DNA from: Bacteroidia bacterium
Lineage (GTDB): Bacteria > Bacteroidota > Bacteroidia > Cytophagales > Cyclobacteriaceae
Direction: 5' to 3'
Assembly: GCA_030432655.1 (NCBI GenBank)
Contig: JAUILA010000031.1
Span: 1-50,696 of the forward strand
DNA length: 50,696 nucleotides
Of this stretch, positions 26,114-35,585 are shown piece after piece (within the stretch, counting starts at the first letter, position 1; every line of letters starts with the position of its first letter). A program made the position numbers and the translations under genes. The notes below the pieces were generated by a model. That model made no database searches and was not told the origin of the DNA. It saw only the letters and a list, made by a program, of their open reading frames with translations.

Positions 26114-26704
26114 CTACTTCAGAAATGGAATCGCCGGTTTGTACCACGCGCTCTTTCCCCGACTTGCGAGGCGGACATTAATCAGTATGATTGATATCAT
26201 GAATATGTAAATGCTGTTTAACGACAAGGTAATCCAGCCGGGTTCCACGAAAAGTGAACGTATGGTATCTGCCAGGTCCCAGCTGAAAATGATGAACCGT
26301 CCGGCCGCCGCAATAGTTAGGATCATGTAAATTACGAGCCCCCAGCTAATCATAAAACTTAGTTGCTTTCGTCCCGTGTCCTCCACTCTTCGAATATGCT
26401 CACGCTTCAATATGTACATCACCAGCGGGAGAATGATACCCAGCAACGGATGAAGCAGGAAGGTTAAAGCTGTCAGGTTCAGGACTATGAGGTATCCCTT
26501 GTCTTCAGCCGGTGCCCATTCCATTATTTCGTCCGGTGATACACCCAGGGCTTGAGTGAGTTGCAGCAGTGAATGCCCTGTCGGCTCGGATTCTCCATTC
26601 TCAATCCGCTGGATTGTTCGCAGACTTAATCCGGATTCCGTTGAAAGCTGCTCCTGTGACCACGCTTTCTTCTTTCTTAATTCTTTCAATTTAAAATTTT
26701 GCAT
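26114..26704 (-). CDS. XRE-type HTH protein with DUF4870-like membrane domain
   Basis: A 196-residue fusion. Residues 1-60 are a Cro/CI helix-turn-helix (KAWSQEQLSTESGLSLRTIQ, then RIENGESEP). From about 75 onward come hydrophobic segments (LNLTALTFLLHPLLGIILPL, MISWGLVIYMILTIAA, SIYIFMISIILINV), arranged like the DUF4870 four-helix domain. It is probably a membrane-bound regulator that senses something at the membrane. It converges on the YHS gene; the function is otherwise unknown. Confidence 0.82.
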   Translation of the reverse strand: MQNFKLKELRKKKAWSQEQLSTESGLSLRTIQRIENGESEPTGHSLLQLTQALGVSPDEIMEWAPAEDKGYLIVLNLTALTFLLHPLLGIILPLVMYILKREHIRRVEDTGRKQLSFMISWGLVIYMILTIAAAGRFIIFSWDLADTIRSLFVEPGWITLSLNSIYIFMISIILINVRLASRGKSAWYKPAIPFLK

Positions 26705-26865
26705 AATAGCTGTTTTAAGATTCTATAGCCAAAGTACGTTAACCGTATGAAGCGTGCTGCGTCAAGTTTACGACATCTTTGCGCCGGCAGATTACCTTTT
26801 TAATCCGGAGAATATTAATGGCTGAAAGTACAGGCAACCTCTTCCTAATTTAACTATATTTCGCC

Positions 26866-27234
26866 ATGATCCAGTTCGACTTTGAAGTACACAGCTACTT
26901 TGGCAATCACATCAAGGTGGTCATTGAAGACCGTCAGCTTCGCTACAGGGAATACATGGTGGATTTTGGGACAAAAAATGACTGGGTCATTCCGGACATC
27001 CCCGGAGAAGATACAGACCGGTTTCTGGAATCGCTGGAAAGCCTGGACGGATGTATTGAGGATTTCAGGAATGATTCCGTCCTGGACGGAATAGAATATA
27101 CCATTATCTGTCGTACCGATGCGATCCGTAAAACCATCCATGGATATCATGAATTTCAATCCACTGTTCGCACCGTTCTAAAAGGACTTCATTCACTTGA
27201 TACCGGACTGAAAGAGAAGCTCGACTTTATCTAA
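26866..27234 (+). CDS. Small acidic protein of unknown function
   Basis: A 122-residue soluble protein without signal peptide, of mixed alpha/beta composition (IQFDFEVHSYFGNHIKVVIE, then Asp-rich loops, and a helical C-terminus HEFQSTVRTVLKGL). No family is recognised. TATATTTC at 26855-26862, one base off the -7 consensus, lies just before the ATG. Its codon usage looks like that of its neighbours. It is transcribed alone, 110 bp ahead of the peptidase gene. Confidence 0.65.
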   Translation: MIQFDFEVHSYFGNHIKVVIEDRQLRYREYMVDFGTKNDWVIPDIPGEDTDRFLESLESLDGCIEDFRNDSVLDGIEYTIICRTDAIRKTIHGYHEFQSTVRTVLKGLHSLDTGLKEKLDFI

Positions 27235-27344
27235 GTCCGGATTCAATCATTCTCCTGCCACTGACATGTCCAATCTGTCAGTTCATCAAACCTTATCCGG
27301 AATTTTATCAAAAAAAAGGTAACATTGACAACAGAACCTAGACA

Positions 27345-29510
27345 ATGTTACTTATGCGAACCTTACAAAGCATGCTGACGGCATTTTGCCTGTTGGTATA
27401 CCTTGGTGCAACAGCCCAGGAAGCTGTCACCGAAGAAGATTATGAGCGGGCTGCACAATTCCTTTATGGTAATACCTATGGAAAAGTGTATCGTTCGGCC
27501 GCCTATCCCAACTGGCTGGACGACGGACGTTTTTATTACAGCGTCAATACCGCAGACGGCAGAAAATATGTGCTGATCGATCCGAAAAAGAAAGACAGGA
27601 CGGAGGCCGACAGTCTTGGAGCCCTTCTGGAGGAAGTCCCGGAGAATACAAGGAGAAGCCGCACTGAAATTGTTTCCCCGGATGGCAGCAAGGCTGTTTT
27701 TATCAGGGACTGGAATCTTTGGGTCCGGGATATGGAAACCAACAAGGAAAAACAGCTGACATTTGACGGGAAGGAGAATTTCGGATACGCCACCGATAAT
27801 GCGGGCTGGAAACACAGTGACCGGCCGATTGTGCTCTGGTCGCCTGATTCCCGTAAACTTGCAACTTTCCAGCAGGATCAGCGTCATGTAAGTGACATGT
27901 ACCTGGTGAAGACCACTGTGGGCGCTCCTGAATTACAGGCATGGAAATATCCGCTGCCGGAGGATGAGGAGATAATTCAGATCCACCGGGTGATCATTGA
28001 AGTGGACGAGCCAAAGGTGATACGCTTGAAAATGGATCCGGACGCCCGTCGCGGTACCCTGTGTGATGATATAGCCTGTACCGGGTCGTTTGATGATAAC
28101 GTATGGAATGAGGATGCAAGCGAACTTATGTTCGTATCTTCCTCGCGTGACCATAAATCCGCTAAACTTCGGATTGCCAACGCTGCCACCGGTGAGGTAC
28201 GGGAGATATTCGAGGAGACAGTCGATACCCAGTATGAATCAGGACAAGGGGCGGTAAACTGGAGATGGCTTCCCGATACCGATGAAGTGATATGGTATTC
28301 GGAAAGAAGTGACTGGGGACATCTGTACCTGTACGATGCCACTTCCGGTGAACTGAAAAACCAGATCACTACCGGCGATTTTGTGGTTACGCAATTGCTC
28401 AAGGTGGATGAAGATAAACGCATGCTTTATTTCCTGGCCAATGGAGGCGAAGAAGGGCGTGATCCATACTTCACCCATTTTTACAGTATTCGGATGGATG
28501 GTAAAAAACTTGACCTGCTGACACCGGAGGATGCGTATCACCAGGTGAGCCTGTCACCAGACGGAGAATATTTTGTCGATAATTATTCGCAGATGGATGT
28601 ACCGAATGTGGCCAAGCTGCGCACCATGTCAGGGAAAGAAGTAATGACCCTCGAGGAAACCGATATAAGCGAACTGGAAGCAACGGGCTGGAAACCAGCG
28701 ACGCCAATCACGGTTAAATCGCGTGACGGACGATGGGATTTGTTCGGAGTGATGTTTACTCCTACAAATCTGGATGAGGATATGAAGTACCCCGTGGTTA
28801 ACTATATTTACCCGGGTCCGCAGGGCGGCGGCGTTGGCCGCAGATCCTTCTCCCCTTCCCGGAGTGATCACCAGGCTTTGGCCGAGCTGGGCTTTGTGGT
28901 TGTCGTTATCGACGGAACCTGTAACCCGGGCCGGTCCAAGTCTTTCCATGATGTATGTTATGGCAATATGGCGGACAATACCCTGGAAGACCAGATATCC
29001 GGCATCCGGCAGCTCGCCGAAAGATATCCTTTCATTGACCTGGATCGAGTAGGTATCTGGGGGCATTCTGGGGGTGGTTTTGCTACGGCAGCGGCCCTTT
29101 TCAGATATCCTGAATTCTATAAAGTAGGGGTTTCACAGTCCGGTAATCATGACAACCGGAATTACGAAGACGACTGGGGAGAACGCTACATCGGGCTTAT
29201 TCAGCAAAATGAAGACGGGACTACCAACTATTCCGTTCAGGCGAACCAGGAATACGCGGATAATCTGATGGGCAAATTGCTGATCGCCCATGGAAATATG
29301 GACGATAATGTTCCGCCATATAACACCTACCTTGTTGTGGATGCACTGATCAGTGCCAATAAGGATTTTGATATGATCATCTATCCGAATGCAAGGCACG
29401 GGTACGGGCGGGACAATTACTATATGACCCGTCGTCGCTGGGATTATTTCGTCCGGCATCTGAAAGGAGTTGAACCACCAAAGGAATTTGATTTAAGACC
29501 TCAGAATTAA
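27345..29510 (+). CDS. Exported dipeptidyl-peptidase IV-type serine peptidase (S9)
   Basis: A 721-residue protein with a signal peptide (about residues 1-24, ending LVYLGATAQ), an eight-bladed propeller of the DPP-IV N-terminal type (about 80-460; RDWNLWVRDMETNKEKQLT, VLWSPDSRKLATFQQDQR), and a prolyl-oligopeptidase catalytic domain. The triad is Ser575 in WGHSGGG, Asp653 in HGNMDD and His685 in ARHGYG. Family members remove dipeptides or cleave after proline in the periplasm. The substrate specificity is inferred only from the family. A good terminator follows. Confidence 0.92.
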   Translation: MLLMRTLQSMLTAFCLLVYLGATAQEAVTEEDYERAAQFLYGNTYGKVYRSAAYPNWLDDGRFYYSVNTADGRKYVLIDPKKKDRTEADSLGALLEEVPENTRRSRTEIVSPDGSKAVFIRDWNLWVRDMETNKEKQLTFDGKENFGYATDNAGWKHSDRPIVLWSPDSRKLATFQQDQRHVSDMYLVKTTVGAPELQAWKYPLPEDEEIIQIHRVIIEVDEPKVIRLKMDPDARRGTLCDDIACTGSFDDNVWNEDASELMFVSSSRDHKSAKLRIANAATGEVREIFEETVDTQYESGQGAVNWRWLPDTDEVIWYSERSDWGHLYLYDATSGELKNQITTGDFVVTQLLKVDEDKRMLYFLANGGEEGRDPYFTHFYSIRMDGKKLDLLTPEDAYHQVSLSPDGEYFVDNYSQMDVPNVAKLRTMSGKEVMTLEETDISELEATGWKPATPITVKSRDGRWDLFGVMFTPTNLDEDMKYPVVNYIYPGPQGGGVGRRSFSPSRSDHQALAELGFVVVVIDGTCNPGRSKSFHDVCYGNMADNTLEDQISGIRQLAERYPFIDLDRVGIWGHSGGGFATAAALFRYPEFYKVGVSQSGNHDNRNYEDDWGERYIGLIQQNEDGTTNYSVQANQEYADNLMGKLLIAHGNMDDNVPPYNTYLVVDALISANKDFDMIIYPNARHGYGRDNYYMTRRRWDYFVRHLKGVEPPKEFDLRPQN

Positions 29511-29531
29511 TCCCGCCCTGGCATATAAGTT

Positions 29532-29568
29532 AAATGGCCGTAGTGATCTTGCTACGGCCATTTTTACT
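29532..29568 (+). terminator. Rho-independent terminator after the S9 peptidase
   Basis: Arms AAATGGCCGTAG and CTACGGCCATTT enclose TGATCTTG, followed by a T run. Confidence 0.92.
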
Positions 29569-29654
29569 GGCAGGTAGTTTCTGCCAACACTATCGTCCCC
29601 CGGTTGTTTAGTTTATAGTAGCTTGTAGCTATATTATATCTAAATCAACCAGTT

Positions 29655-30206
29655 ATGAAAAAATATATACCAACCAGCATCCTGATCGTTTTCCTGAGTT
29701 TACTATTTGTGCCCGCTTATTCGCAGGACAAGGACTTCGGAATCCGGGCCGGATGGCAGTCAGCCACCACGTTTAACGACGGCGACAAAGTACAGGGGGC
29801 CCAGAACTCGTTATACGTAGGTGTCTTCCGGGTACGGCCAATCGGCGGTAAAGTGTTATCCTGGGTCGGCGGCCTGGAATATTCGCAGCAGGGGCATAAA
29901 GACAATGACAGAAACTTCCGTAAGATCCATTACATAAGCCTGCCGGCTTCTCTCAGGTTGAAGATTGGTCCTGCGCATGCCCTGGGGGGTGCCAATGTGA
30001 ATTTCAGAGTGGCGGAAAAAGTGGAAGTAGACGGAGAAGACATTGATAACAATTCGAATTTTCTGGATATAGCGCTGCATCTCGGTGCCGGATTCAATTT
30101 CGGCCGGTTAGGTGTGGAGGCCCGGTATCATTGGGGGCTGATGGATGTGAACGACGGAAACAGGAATAAATACCTTCAGCTTGGAGGTTCGATCAGATTG
30201 TTTTAA
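29655..30206 (+). CDS. PorT-like outer-membrane beta-barrel protein
   Basis: A 183-residue protein with a signal peptide (MKKYIPTSILIVFLSLLFVP, cleaved near YSQ-DK). Alternating strands (FGIRAGWQSATTF, SLYVGVFRVRPI, VGGLEYSQQG, HYISLPASLRLKI, LDIALHLGAGFNFG, LGVEARYHWGL) end in LGGSIRLF, forming a small eight-stranded barrel of the porin/PorT family. It converges with the PAS-LuxR gene with a 4-base overlap. No evidence ties it to type IX secretion itself. Confidence 0.82.
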   Translation: MKKYIPTSILIVFLSLLFVPAYSQDKDFGIRAGWQSATTFNDGDKVQGAQNSLYVGVFRVRPIGGKVLSWVGGLEYSQQGHKDNDRNFRKIHYISLPASLRLKIGPAHALGGANVNFRVAEKVEVDGEDIDNNSNFLDIALHLGAGFNFGRLGVEARYHWGLMDVNDGNRNKYLQLGGSIRLF

Positions 30207-30955
30207 TGCACCTGATTCAACATATGCACCATTTCCGCGGTATTGGATGCTTCCAGTTTTTTCATAATGCTCTTACGGTGACTCGTGACGGTATGTAATG
30301 CGATTGACAACTCCTCTGCGATTCGCTTTGAATTAAATCCATCGCGTATCAGCTGAGCAATCTCCAGCTCACGTGGCGTAAGCAGGTGGTACGAGCGAAA
30401 TGCGCGGAAGCGGTTTGGATTCATCTGAATATACAACCTGTGAATTTCTCCCTGGATTTCATAAGCCTGATCAATAAGCTCCTGCAAGGACGAACCTGCC
30501 TCTTCCACGGATATATAGGTACTCAGGACCAGGTACGTTTTTCGTTGACCCGGGATAAAGTCCAGTACAGTGGAAACACAACGCATTGGAATATAATCAC
30601 CATTACTGTGTATGATCGCAGCACTTACGTCCAGTCGTACCGCGTCGGTTAATAATACGGGGTCATCTTCCAGGACGGCGATCTGTTCGACCAGGCAATC
30701 CGAAATATTTCCAATCAAATCCGGGGGGGTCACCGAAAAAAGGAACATTATCCCGTGTTTGTGGAAATTTTTATACGGATAGCCGGAAATATCCGCCACT
30801 TTAGGGCTAATATAAAGATACTCATGGGACGAATGCCAGTTCAGTGCAACGAATGAACTGCGTAATCCGTCAAGTTTGTCAAATGTATCTCCCAGATTAT
30901 CAATATGATCGGATTTCTCAAGATCCAATGCTTTGATAAAGGCTGCAGTATCCAT
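30203..30955 (-). CDS. PAS-like LuxR-family regulator 1
   Basis: A 250-residue protein with a PAS-like N-terminal domain (YLYISPKVADISGYPYKNF, then GIMFLFSVTPPD) and a C-terminal LuxR helix-turn-helix (TPRELEIAQLIRDGFNSKR, then HTVTSHRKSIMKKL). There is no phospho-acceptor receiver domain, so it is likely a one-component regulator that senses a ligand or redox state in its PAS domain. A close paralogue lies at 34735-35520, and both are on the minus strand around ppdK and the YceI gene. An inverted repeat precedes the start. Confidence 0.88.
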   Translation of the reverse strand: MDTAAFIKALDLEKSDHIDNLGDTFDKLDGLRSSFVALNWHSSHEYLYISPKVADISGYPYKNFHKHGIMFLFSVTPPDLIGNISDCLVEQIAVLEDDPVLLTDAVRLDVSAAIIHSNGDYIPMRCVSTVLDFIPGQRKTYLVLSTYISVEEAGSSLQELIDQAYEIQGEIHRLYIQMNPNRFRAFRSYHLLTPRELEIAQLIRDGFNSKRIAEELSIALHTVTSHRKSIMKKLEASNTAEMVHMLNQVH

Positions 30956-30974
30956 AATCTAATATACTTAGAAT

Positions 30975-30990
30975 AGGTCAATATCGACCT
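30975..30990. promoter_or_regulatory. Short inverted repeat before PAS-LuxR gene 1
   Basis: Arms AGGTC and GACCT are separated by six bases, 20-35 bases upstream of the ATG. It could be an operator for autoregulation, but the arms are short and chance is not excluded. Confidence 0.25.
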
Positions 30991-31246
30991 TCCAGAGTAA
31001 TATTAGCTGCAATAATGATGCAAAATGGAATAAATAATTGATTTTCCTGTCCCGGTTGCATGATAAAGCACCCGTCTATCATGTAATGAAAACCGGATGA
31101 CAAATGCATCAGCCACTATTGACAATAATCATTCTCTCTCGCCTGTTTGATCATACTTTTTGACGGTTTAAAGGAAGAACTTCAATAGCAAATATTCGGG
31201 AGGTGCGAACAAGCTGGCCTTCCTATCACCTTTAAATTCTAAGATT

Positions 31247-33919
31247 ATGAGACCAGGAAAACACGTTTTTACCTTTGGGGGCGGAAGCGCCGAAGGTAAC
31301 AAGTCAATGAAAGCATTGCTCGGTGGCAAAGGAGCCAACCTGGCGGAAATGAGCGCCATTGGTTTGCCTATTCCTCCGGGATTTACGATTTCCACTGAGG
31401 TCTGCGCATATTATAATGAACATAACAATGCCTGGCCGCAGGGTTTGGAAGAACAACTCCAGGAAAGTGTGCACTTTCTGGAAAATCTAATGGGCCTGAA
31501 ATTCGGGGATTCGGACGATCCGTTACTGGTTTCTGTCCGTTCGGGAGCTGCCGTTTCCATGCCGGGAATGATGGATACTGTTCTTAATCTGGGTATCAAT
31601 GATCAGTCTGTTATTGGAATCGCCCGTAAGACTCACAATGAACGATTTGCTTATGACTGTTACAGGCGGTTTATCGATATGTTCGGAGATGTTGTTATGG
31701 GTATCGAACACGAACAGTTTGAGCGCGTTCTTGAAAGCCTTAAAAAAGAAGTCGGGGTTGTCAATGACACTGAACTGGGTGTTGACGAGCTCAAGGACCT
31801 GGTTGACCGTTATAAGGCTGTATATCGAAAAAATACAGGGTACGTATTTCCTCAGGACCCTAATGAACAACTTCACTTTGCCATCAATGCTGTATTCAAC
31901 TCCTGGAGCAGCAAGCGGGCACGGACCTACAGGAAAATCAACCGGATCACGGGACTTCTTGGTACCGCAGTAAATGTGGAAGTCATGGTCTATGGCAATA
32001 TGGGAGAAGACTGTGCTACCGGAGTTTGCTTTACCAGAAACCCTGCCGACGGAACAGATGAATTATACGGAGAATTCCTGATCAATGCCCAGGGGGAAGA
32101 TGTGGTGGCCGGTATCCGTACTCCCCGCAACATCAACGAACTCAATGATGTCATGCCGGAAAGCTATGCTGAATTACTGCATTGGACCAACCTGCTTGAA
32201 ACCCACTACAAGGATATGCAGGACATTGAATTTACTATTCAGCAAGGCAAGCTTTATATTCTCCAGACCAGAAATGGCAAACGAACCGGACAGGCCGCGG
32301 TGAAGATCGCGGTGGATATGGTCCGCGAAGGACTCATTACCAGGCGTGAAGCGGTAATGAACCTTGTGGAATCGCGCCACCTTGACCAGCTTCTGCATCC
32401 TCAGCTTCGCAGCGAAGAGATTCGTGAAGATGAAATCCTGGGCCATGGCCTTCCTGCATCGCCGGGAGCCGCTGTCGGACGGGTAGTCTTTAATTCAGAC
32501 CATGCAGAAGAAGAACATGCCAAAGGCGAGAAAGTGATTCTGGTGCGTATTGAAACAAGTCCGGAAGATGTGGGTGGTATGTCCGCTGCGGAAGGAATTC
32601 TCACCTCAAGAGGTGGTATGACCAGTCACGCAGCAGTCGTTGCAAGAGGATGGGGCAAACCATGTGTTGCCGGTTGCGATGATATTATTATCAATTATGA
32701 AGATCAGCATTTCACCAATGGTGATCAAACCGTAAAAGCCGGGGACTGGATCTCCATTGACGGCGCCAAAGGTATCGTCATATTGGGCAAAAAAGAGGTG
32801 GAAGAACCTGAAATGGACGACAATTACCGTGAATTCATGATGTGGGTCGACGAATTCCGTGACATGGATGTACGGACAAATGCTGACAATCCGAAAGATG
32901 CAGCGCTTGCTCTTAAGTTTGGCGCGCAGGGAATTGGTCTTACCAGGACCGAACATATGTTCTTCGGAGAAGAACGAATCCTCGCTATGCGGAAAATGAT
33001 AGTGGCGGAGAATGAATCTGACAGGCGCAATGCACTGAAAGCACTTCTGCCTTTCCAGAAGCAGGATTTCCGGGGAATATTCAAGGTAATGGCCGGGCTG
33101 CCGGTTACAATCCGCCTTCTGGATCCTCCCCTCCATGAATTTGTTCCTTCTGAAAAAGAAGAGATAGAGGAATTGGCGATCGAACTCAAAATCCCGTTCA
33201 ATAAACTGAATCGGAAAATCAGAATGTTGAAGGAATTCAACCCGATGATGGGTCATCGCGGATGTCGTCTTGGTATCACCTATCCGGAAATTACTGAAAT
33301 GCAGGCGCGTGCGATCCTGGAAGCAGCGGTCGAACTGAAGCAGGAAGGTGTTGAGGTATACCCGGAAATTATGATTCCGCTGGTTGGCACCTCGGAAGAA
33401 TTCATTCATCAGCACGAAGTGATTGATCATATAGCCGCTGAAGTATTCAATAAAAAAGGAGTCTTTGTTGATTACAAGGTAGGTACAATGATCGAGATCC
33501 CCAGAGCTGCGATCGTGGCAGATAAGATTGCTGAAGAAGCTGAATTCTTCTCCTTCGGTACGAATGACCTTACCCAGCTGACCTATGGGTACAGCAGGGA
33601 CGATGCCGGTAAATTCCTTGAAGTATACATGAAAGAGGGTATCCTTCACGAGGATCCGTTCCAGACCCTTGATCAGGAAGGCGTTGGCAGCCTGGTAAGC
33701 ATGGCCACCAAACGCGGCCGTGCCGTCCGGAAGAACCTTAAAGTGGGTATTTGCGGTGAACATGGAGGCGATCCGGATTCTGTCCGCTTCTGCTACAATC
33801 TCGGCTTGAATTATGTGTCTTGTTCGCCCTACCGGGTACCTGTTGCCAGGCTTGCCGCCGCACAGGCCGCGCTGAGTGTAAACAGGAAAGTGGCAGAGGA
33901 AGAAGCAGAATTAGTATAA
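31247..33919 (+). CDS. ppdK: Pyruvate, phosphate dikinase
   Basis: A full-length 890-residue enzyme that converts ATP, phosphate and pyruvate to AMP, pyrophosphate and phosphoenolpyruvate, or the reverse. The N-terminal ATP-grasp domain (GGKGANLAEMSAIGLPIPPG at the start; FTRNPADGTDELYGEFL) is followed by the swivelling domain with phospho-acceptor His461 in GGMTSHAAV. The C-terminal TIM barrel holds Cys836 in GICGEHGGDP and GLTRTEHMF. The ATP-grasp and PEP-binding patterns match PPDK rather than PEP synthase. It is transcribed alone, flanked by two paralogous PAS-LuxR genes, and followed by a terminator. It may act in glycolysis or gluconeogenesis depending on conditions. Confidence 0.97.
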   Translation: MRPGKHVFTFGGGSAEGNKSMKALLGGKGANLAEMSAIGLPIPPGFTISTEVCAYYNEHNNAWPQGLEEQLQESVHFLENLMGLKFGDSDDPLLVSVRSGAAVSMPGMMDTVLNLGINDQSVIGIARKTHNERFAYDCYRRFIDMFGDVVMGIEHEQFERVLESLKKEVGVVNDTELGVDELKDLVDRYKAVYRKNTGYVFPQDPNEQLHFAINAVFNSWSSKRARTYRKINRITGLLGTAVNVEVMVYGNMGEDCATGVCFTRNPADGTDELYGEFLINAQGEDVVAGIRTPRNINELNDVMPESYAELLHWTNLLETHYKDMQDIEFTIQQGKLYILQTRNGKRTGQAAVKIAVDMVREGLITRREAVMNLVESRHLDQLLHPQLRSEEIREDEILGHGLPASPGAAVGRVVFNSDHAEEEHAKGEKVILVRIETSPEDVGGMSAAEGILTSRGGMTSHAAVVARGWGKPCVAGCDDIIINYEDQHFTNGDQTVKAGDWISIDGAKGIVILGKKEVEEPEMDDNYREFMMWVDEFRDMDVRTNADNPKDAALALKFGAQGIGLTRTEHMFFGEERILAMRKMIVAENESDRRNALKALLPFQKQDFRGIFKVMAGLPVTIRLLDPPLHEFVPSEKEEIEELAIELKIPFNKLNRKIRMLKEFNPMMGHRGCRLGITYPEITEMQARAILEAAVELKQEGVEVYPEIMIPLVGTSEEFIHQHEVIDHIAAEVFNKKGVFVDYKVGTMIEIPRAAIVADKIAEEAEFFSFGTNDLTQLTYGYSRDDAGKFLEVYMKEGILHEDPFQTLDQEGVGSLVSMATKRGRAVRKNLKVGICGEHGGDPDSVRFCYNLGLNYVSCSPYRVPVARLAAAQAALSVNRKVAEEEAELV

Positions 33920-33960
33920 CCCTTGTGTAAACCGAACCCCCTGCCGGTGGTATCCGGCGA

Positions 33961-33992
33961 GCCCCTCCCCTGAAAAGGAGGGGCTTATTTAT
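33961..33992 (+). terminator. Rho-independent terminator after ppdK
   Basis: Arms GCCCCTCC and GGAGGGGC with a CCTGAAAA loop, then TTATTTATT. It begins 41 bases after the stop codon. Confidence 0.8.
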
Positions 33993-33995
33993 TCA

Positions 33996-34050
33996 GGGGG
34001 AGAAGGAGAGGGAGAGGGAGAAGCATTAGAGAGGGGGAGGGAGAGGGAGA
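33996..34050 (+). repeat. GGAGAG hexamer microsatellite
   Basis: A purine-only tract of GGAGAG/GGGAGA units, broken once by AAGCATTA. A complementary tract occurs at 50406-50480. It lies between the ppdK terminator and the YceI gene. Confidence 0.75.
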
Positions 34051-34102
34051 ATGAATAAAAAATTTCTGATTAACCGAACCTTTTTTTTATTCCGGCGTTT
34101 AT

Positions 34103-34114
34103 ATGTTTAAACAT
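34103..34114. promoter_or_regulatory. 12-bp palindrome upstream of the YceI gene
   Basis: The perfect palindrome ATGTTTAAACAT lies about 30 bases before the ATG of the YceI gene, where an operator would be expected, but no regulator is known. Confidence 0.25.
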
Positions 34115-34143
34115 GTATGTTACAACACGTAATTTAAACTGAA

Positions 34144-34680
34144 ATGGAAACACAAACTAAAACACTCTGGAAAATTGACAACATGCACAGCGAAGTGCAG
34201 TTCAAGGTAAAGCATCTGGTTATCTCAACTGTAACCGGCACTTTTAATGAGTTTGAAGGTACGCTGGAGAGTGACGGAGAAAATTTTGACGGTGCTGACG
34301 CCACTTTTGCCATCGAAACTGCCAGCGTAGACACCAATGTTGCTGATCGTGATGCACACCTGAAAAGCGAGGACTTTTTCTATGCAGAGAAATTTCCCAG
34401 GATAACATTTGAAGGCAAGCTGGAAAAAACTGGTGATGATTCTTATAAACTGGCAGGTCCGCTTACCATTCGTGATATCACCAGGGACGTTGAACTGAAT
34501 GTCGAATACGGAGGTACGATGGTCGATGGCTACGGACAAACTAAAGCAGGATTCGAAGTAACCGGCAAAATCAATCGTAAGGAATTCGGGCTTACCTGGA
34601 GCCAGGTAACAGAAGCAGGCGGCGTTGTTGTGGGAGACCAGGTGCGTCTGGCCCTCAATATTCAGCTCACTAAATCATAA
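34144..34680 (+). CDS. YceI-family lipocalin-like protein
   Basis: A 178-residue protein with the YceI beta-barrel fold: KIDNMHSEVQFKVKHLVIST near the start, then GTFNEFEGTLESD, DRDAHLKSEDFF, PLTIRDITRDVEL, and NRKEFGLTW close to the C-terminus. The family binds isoprenoid or other long hydrophobic molecules, or acts in stress responses. No signal peptide is evident, so it may be cytoplasmic. It has its own promoter region and no gene fused or adjacent. Confidence 0.93.
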   Translation: METQTKTLWKIDNMHSEVQFKVKHLVISTVTGTFNEFEGTLESDGENFDGADATFAIETASVDTNVADRDAHLKSEDFFYAEKFPRITFEGKLEKTGDDSYKLAGPLTIRDITRDVELNVEYGGTMVDGYGQTKAGFEVTGKINRKEFGLTWSQVTEAGGVVVGDQVRLALNIQLTKS

Positions 34681-34734
34681 AAAATTACCTGCGTTTACAA
34701 TAGAGGTCGCATTCCGCCCGGATGCGGCCTTATT

Positions 34735-35520
34735 TTATGTCTGCATTGTGTTGACCAGATAGGGTGTCAATTGATGGATCAGTTCGGGTGTGTTGCGCAC
34801 ATCGAATTTGGCAAGCATATTTTTTCGATGCGTATCGACCGTATTATGGCTTATAAATAGTTTTTCACCGATCTCGCGGGTGTTCAGCCCCTGACACAGC
34901 AATGTAGCTATCTCCAGTTCCCTTTTCGTTATGGTGGACCAGGCATTCAGGAATTTAAATCTTGCCGGATTACAACGAACATATTCCAGCTTGACCTGTC
35001 GCATGATCTGTTCCGCTTTCCGGCAAACCGCATCAACCTGTAATGTGGTCCTGTCCTCATGCAGGACAAGCGTTCCCAATACCAGATATGCCTTTTTTTC
35101 ACCCGGGCGTAAATCAAGCGGCAACGCATTAAATGATATATCCACTGCCGTTCCGGAAGCACGGTGTATCTGCGTACCTACTTTCACCACGATCGGCTTC
35201 GTCATATACTTACTCTCCTTCTCCATTACTTCCAGCTGACGATTCATATCTTCGTACATCGGTTCAATCTGATCGCGCGGGGTGATTGAGTGAAGAAACA
35301 TTACTCCACTCTTTAGAAATTTTTTATGCGGATATCCCAATAATTCCGCCACACGCGGACTGACAAACAAAAAATCATGATCAAACTGCCAGGCCAGCGC
35401 GGTAAAAGTACCCGGCAGGTCAAGCAGATTATTTAATGAAAGTTTGAGAGACGCATTCGCACCTTTTTCGAGGTGCAAATGAGAGATAAGTTCGTTCATC
35501 TGGTTCAGGAAAGTATCCAA
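34735..35520 (-). CDS. PAS-like LuxR-family regulator 2
   Basis: A 261-residue paralogue of the regulator at 30203-30955: the PAS-like segment FLFVSPRVAELLGYPHKKF followed by GVMFLHSITPRD, then a LuxR helix-turn-helix (TKRELEIATLLCQGLNTRE, HNTVDTHRKNMLAKF). Conserved motifs correspond along the whole length, so the two arose by duplication. It is divergent from the SDR gene, 65 bp away. The signals and targets are unknown. Confidence 0.87.
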   Translation of the reverse strand: MDTFLNQMNELISHLHLEKGANASLKLSLNNLLDLPGTFTALAWQFDHDFLFVSPRVAELLGYPHKKFLKSGVMFLHSITPRDQIEPMYEDMNRQLEVMEKESKYMTKPIVVKVGTQIHRASGTAVDISFNALPLDLRPGEKKAYLVLGTLVLHEDRTTLQVDAVCRKAEQIMRQVKLEYVRCNPARFKFLNAWSTITKRELEIATLLCQGLNTREIGEKLFISHNTVDTHRKNMLAKFDVRNTPELIHQLTPYLVNTMQT

Positions 35521-35585
35521 ATATTCTCAATTAATTACCATTCTCCAAACTTTGTTAAATTGGTAAAACAAATTAAACGAGCGCG

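Noticed and set aside
32606-33763. 385-residue antisense frame within ppdK
   Set aside because: The sense strand encodes complete PPDK motifs; the antisense frame is a by-product of codon bias.
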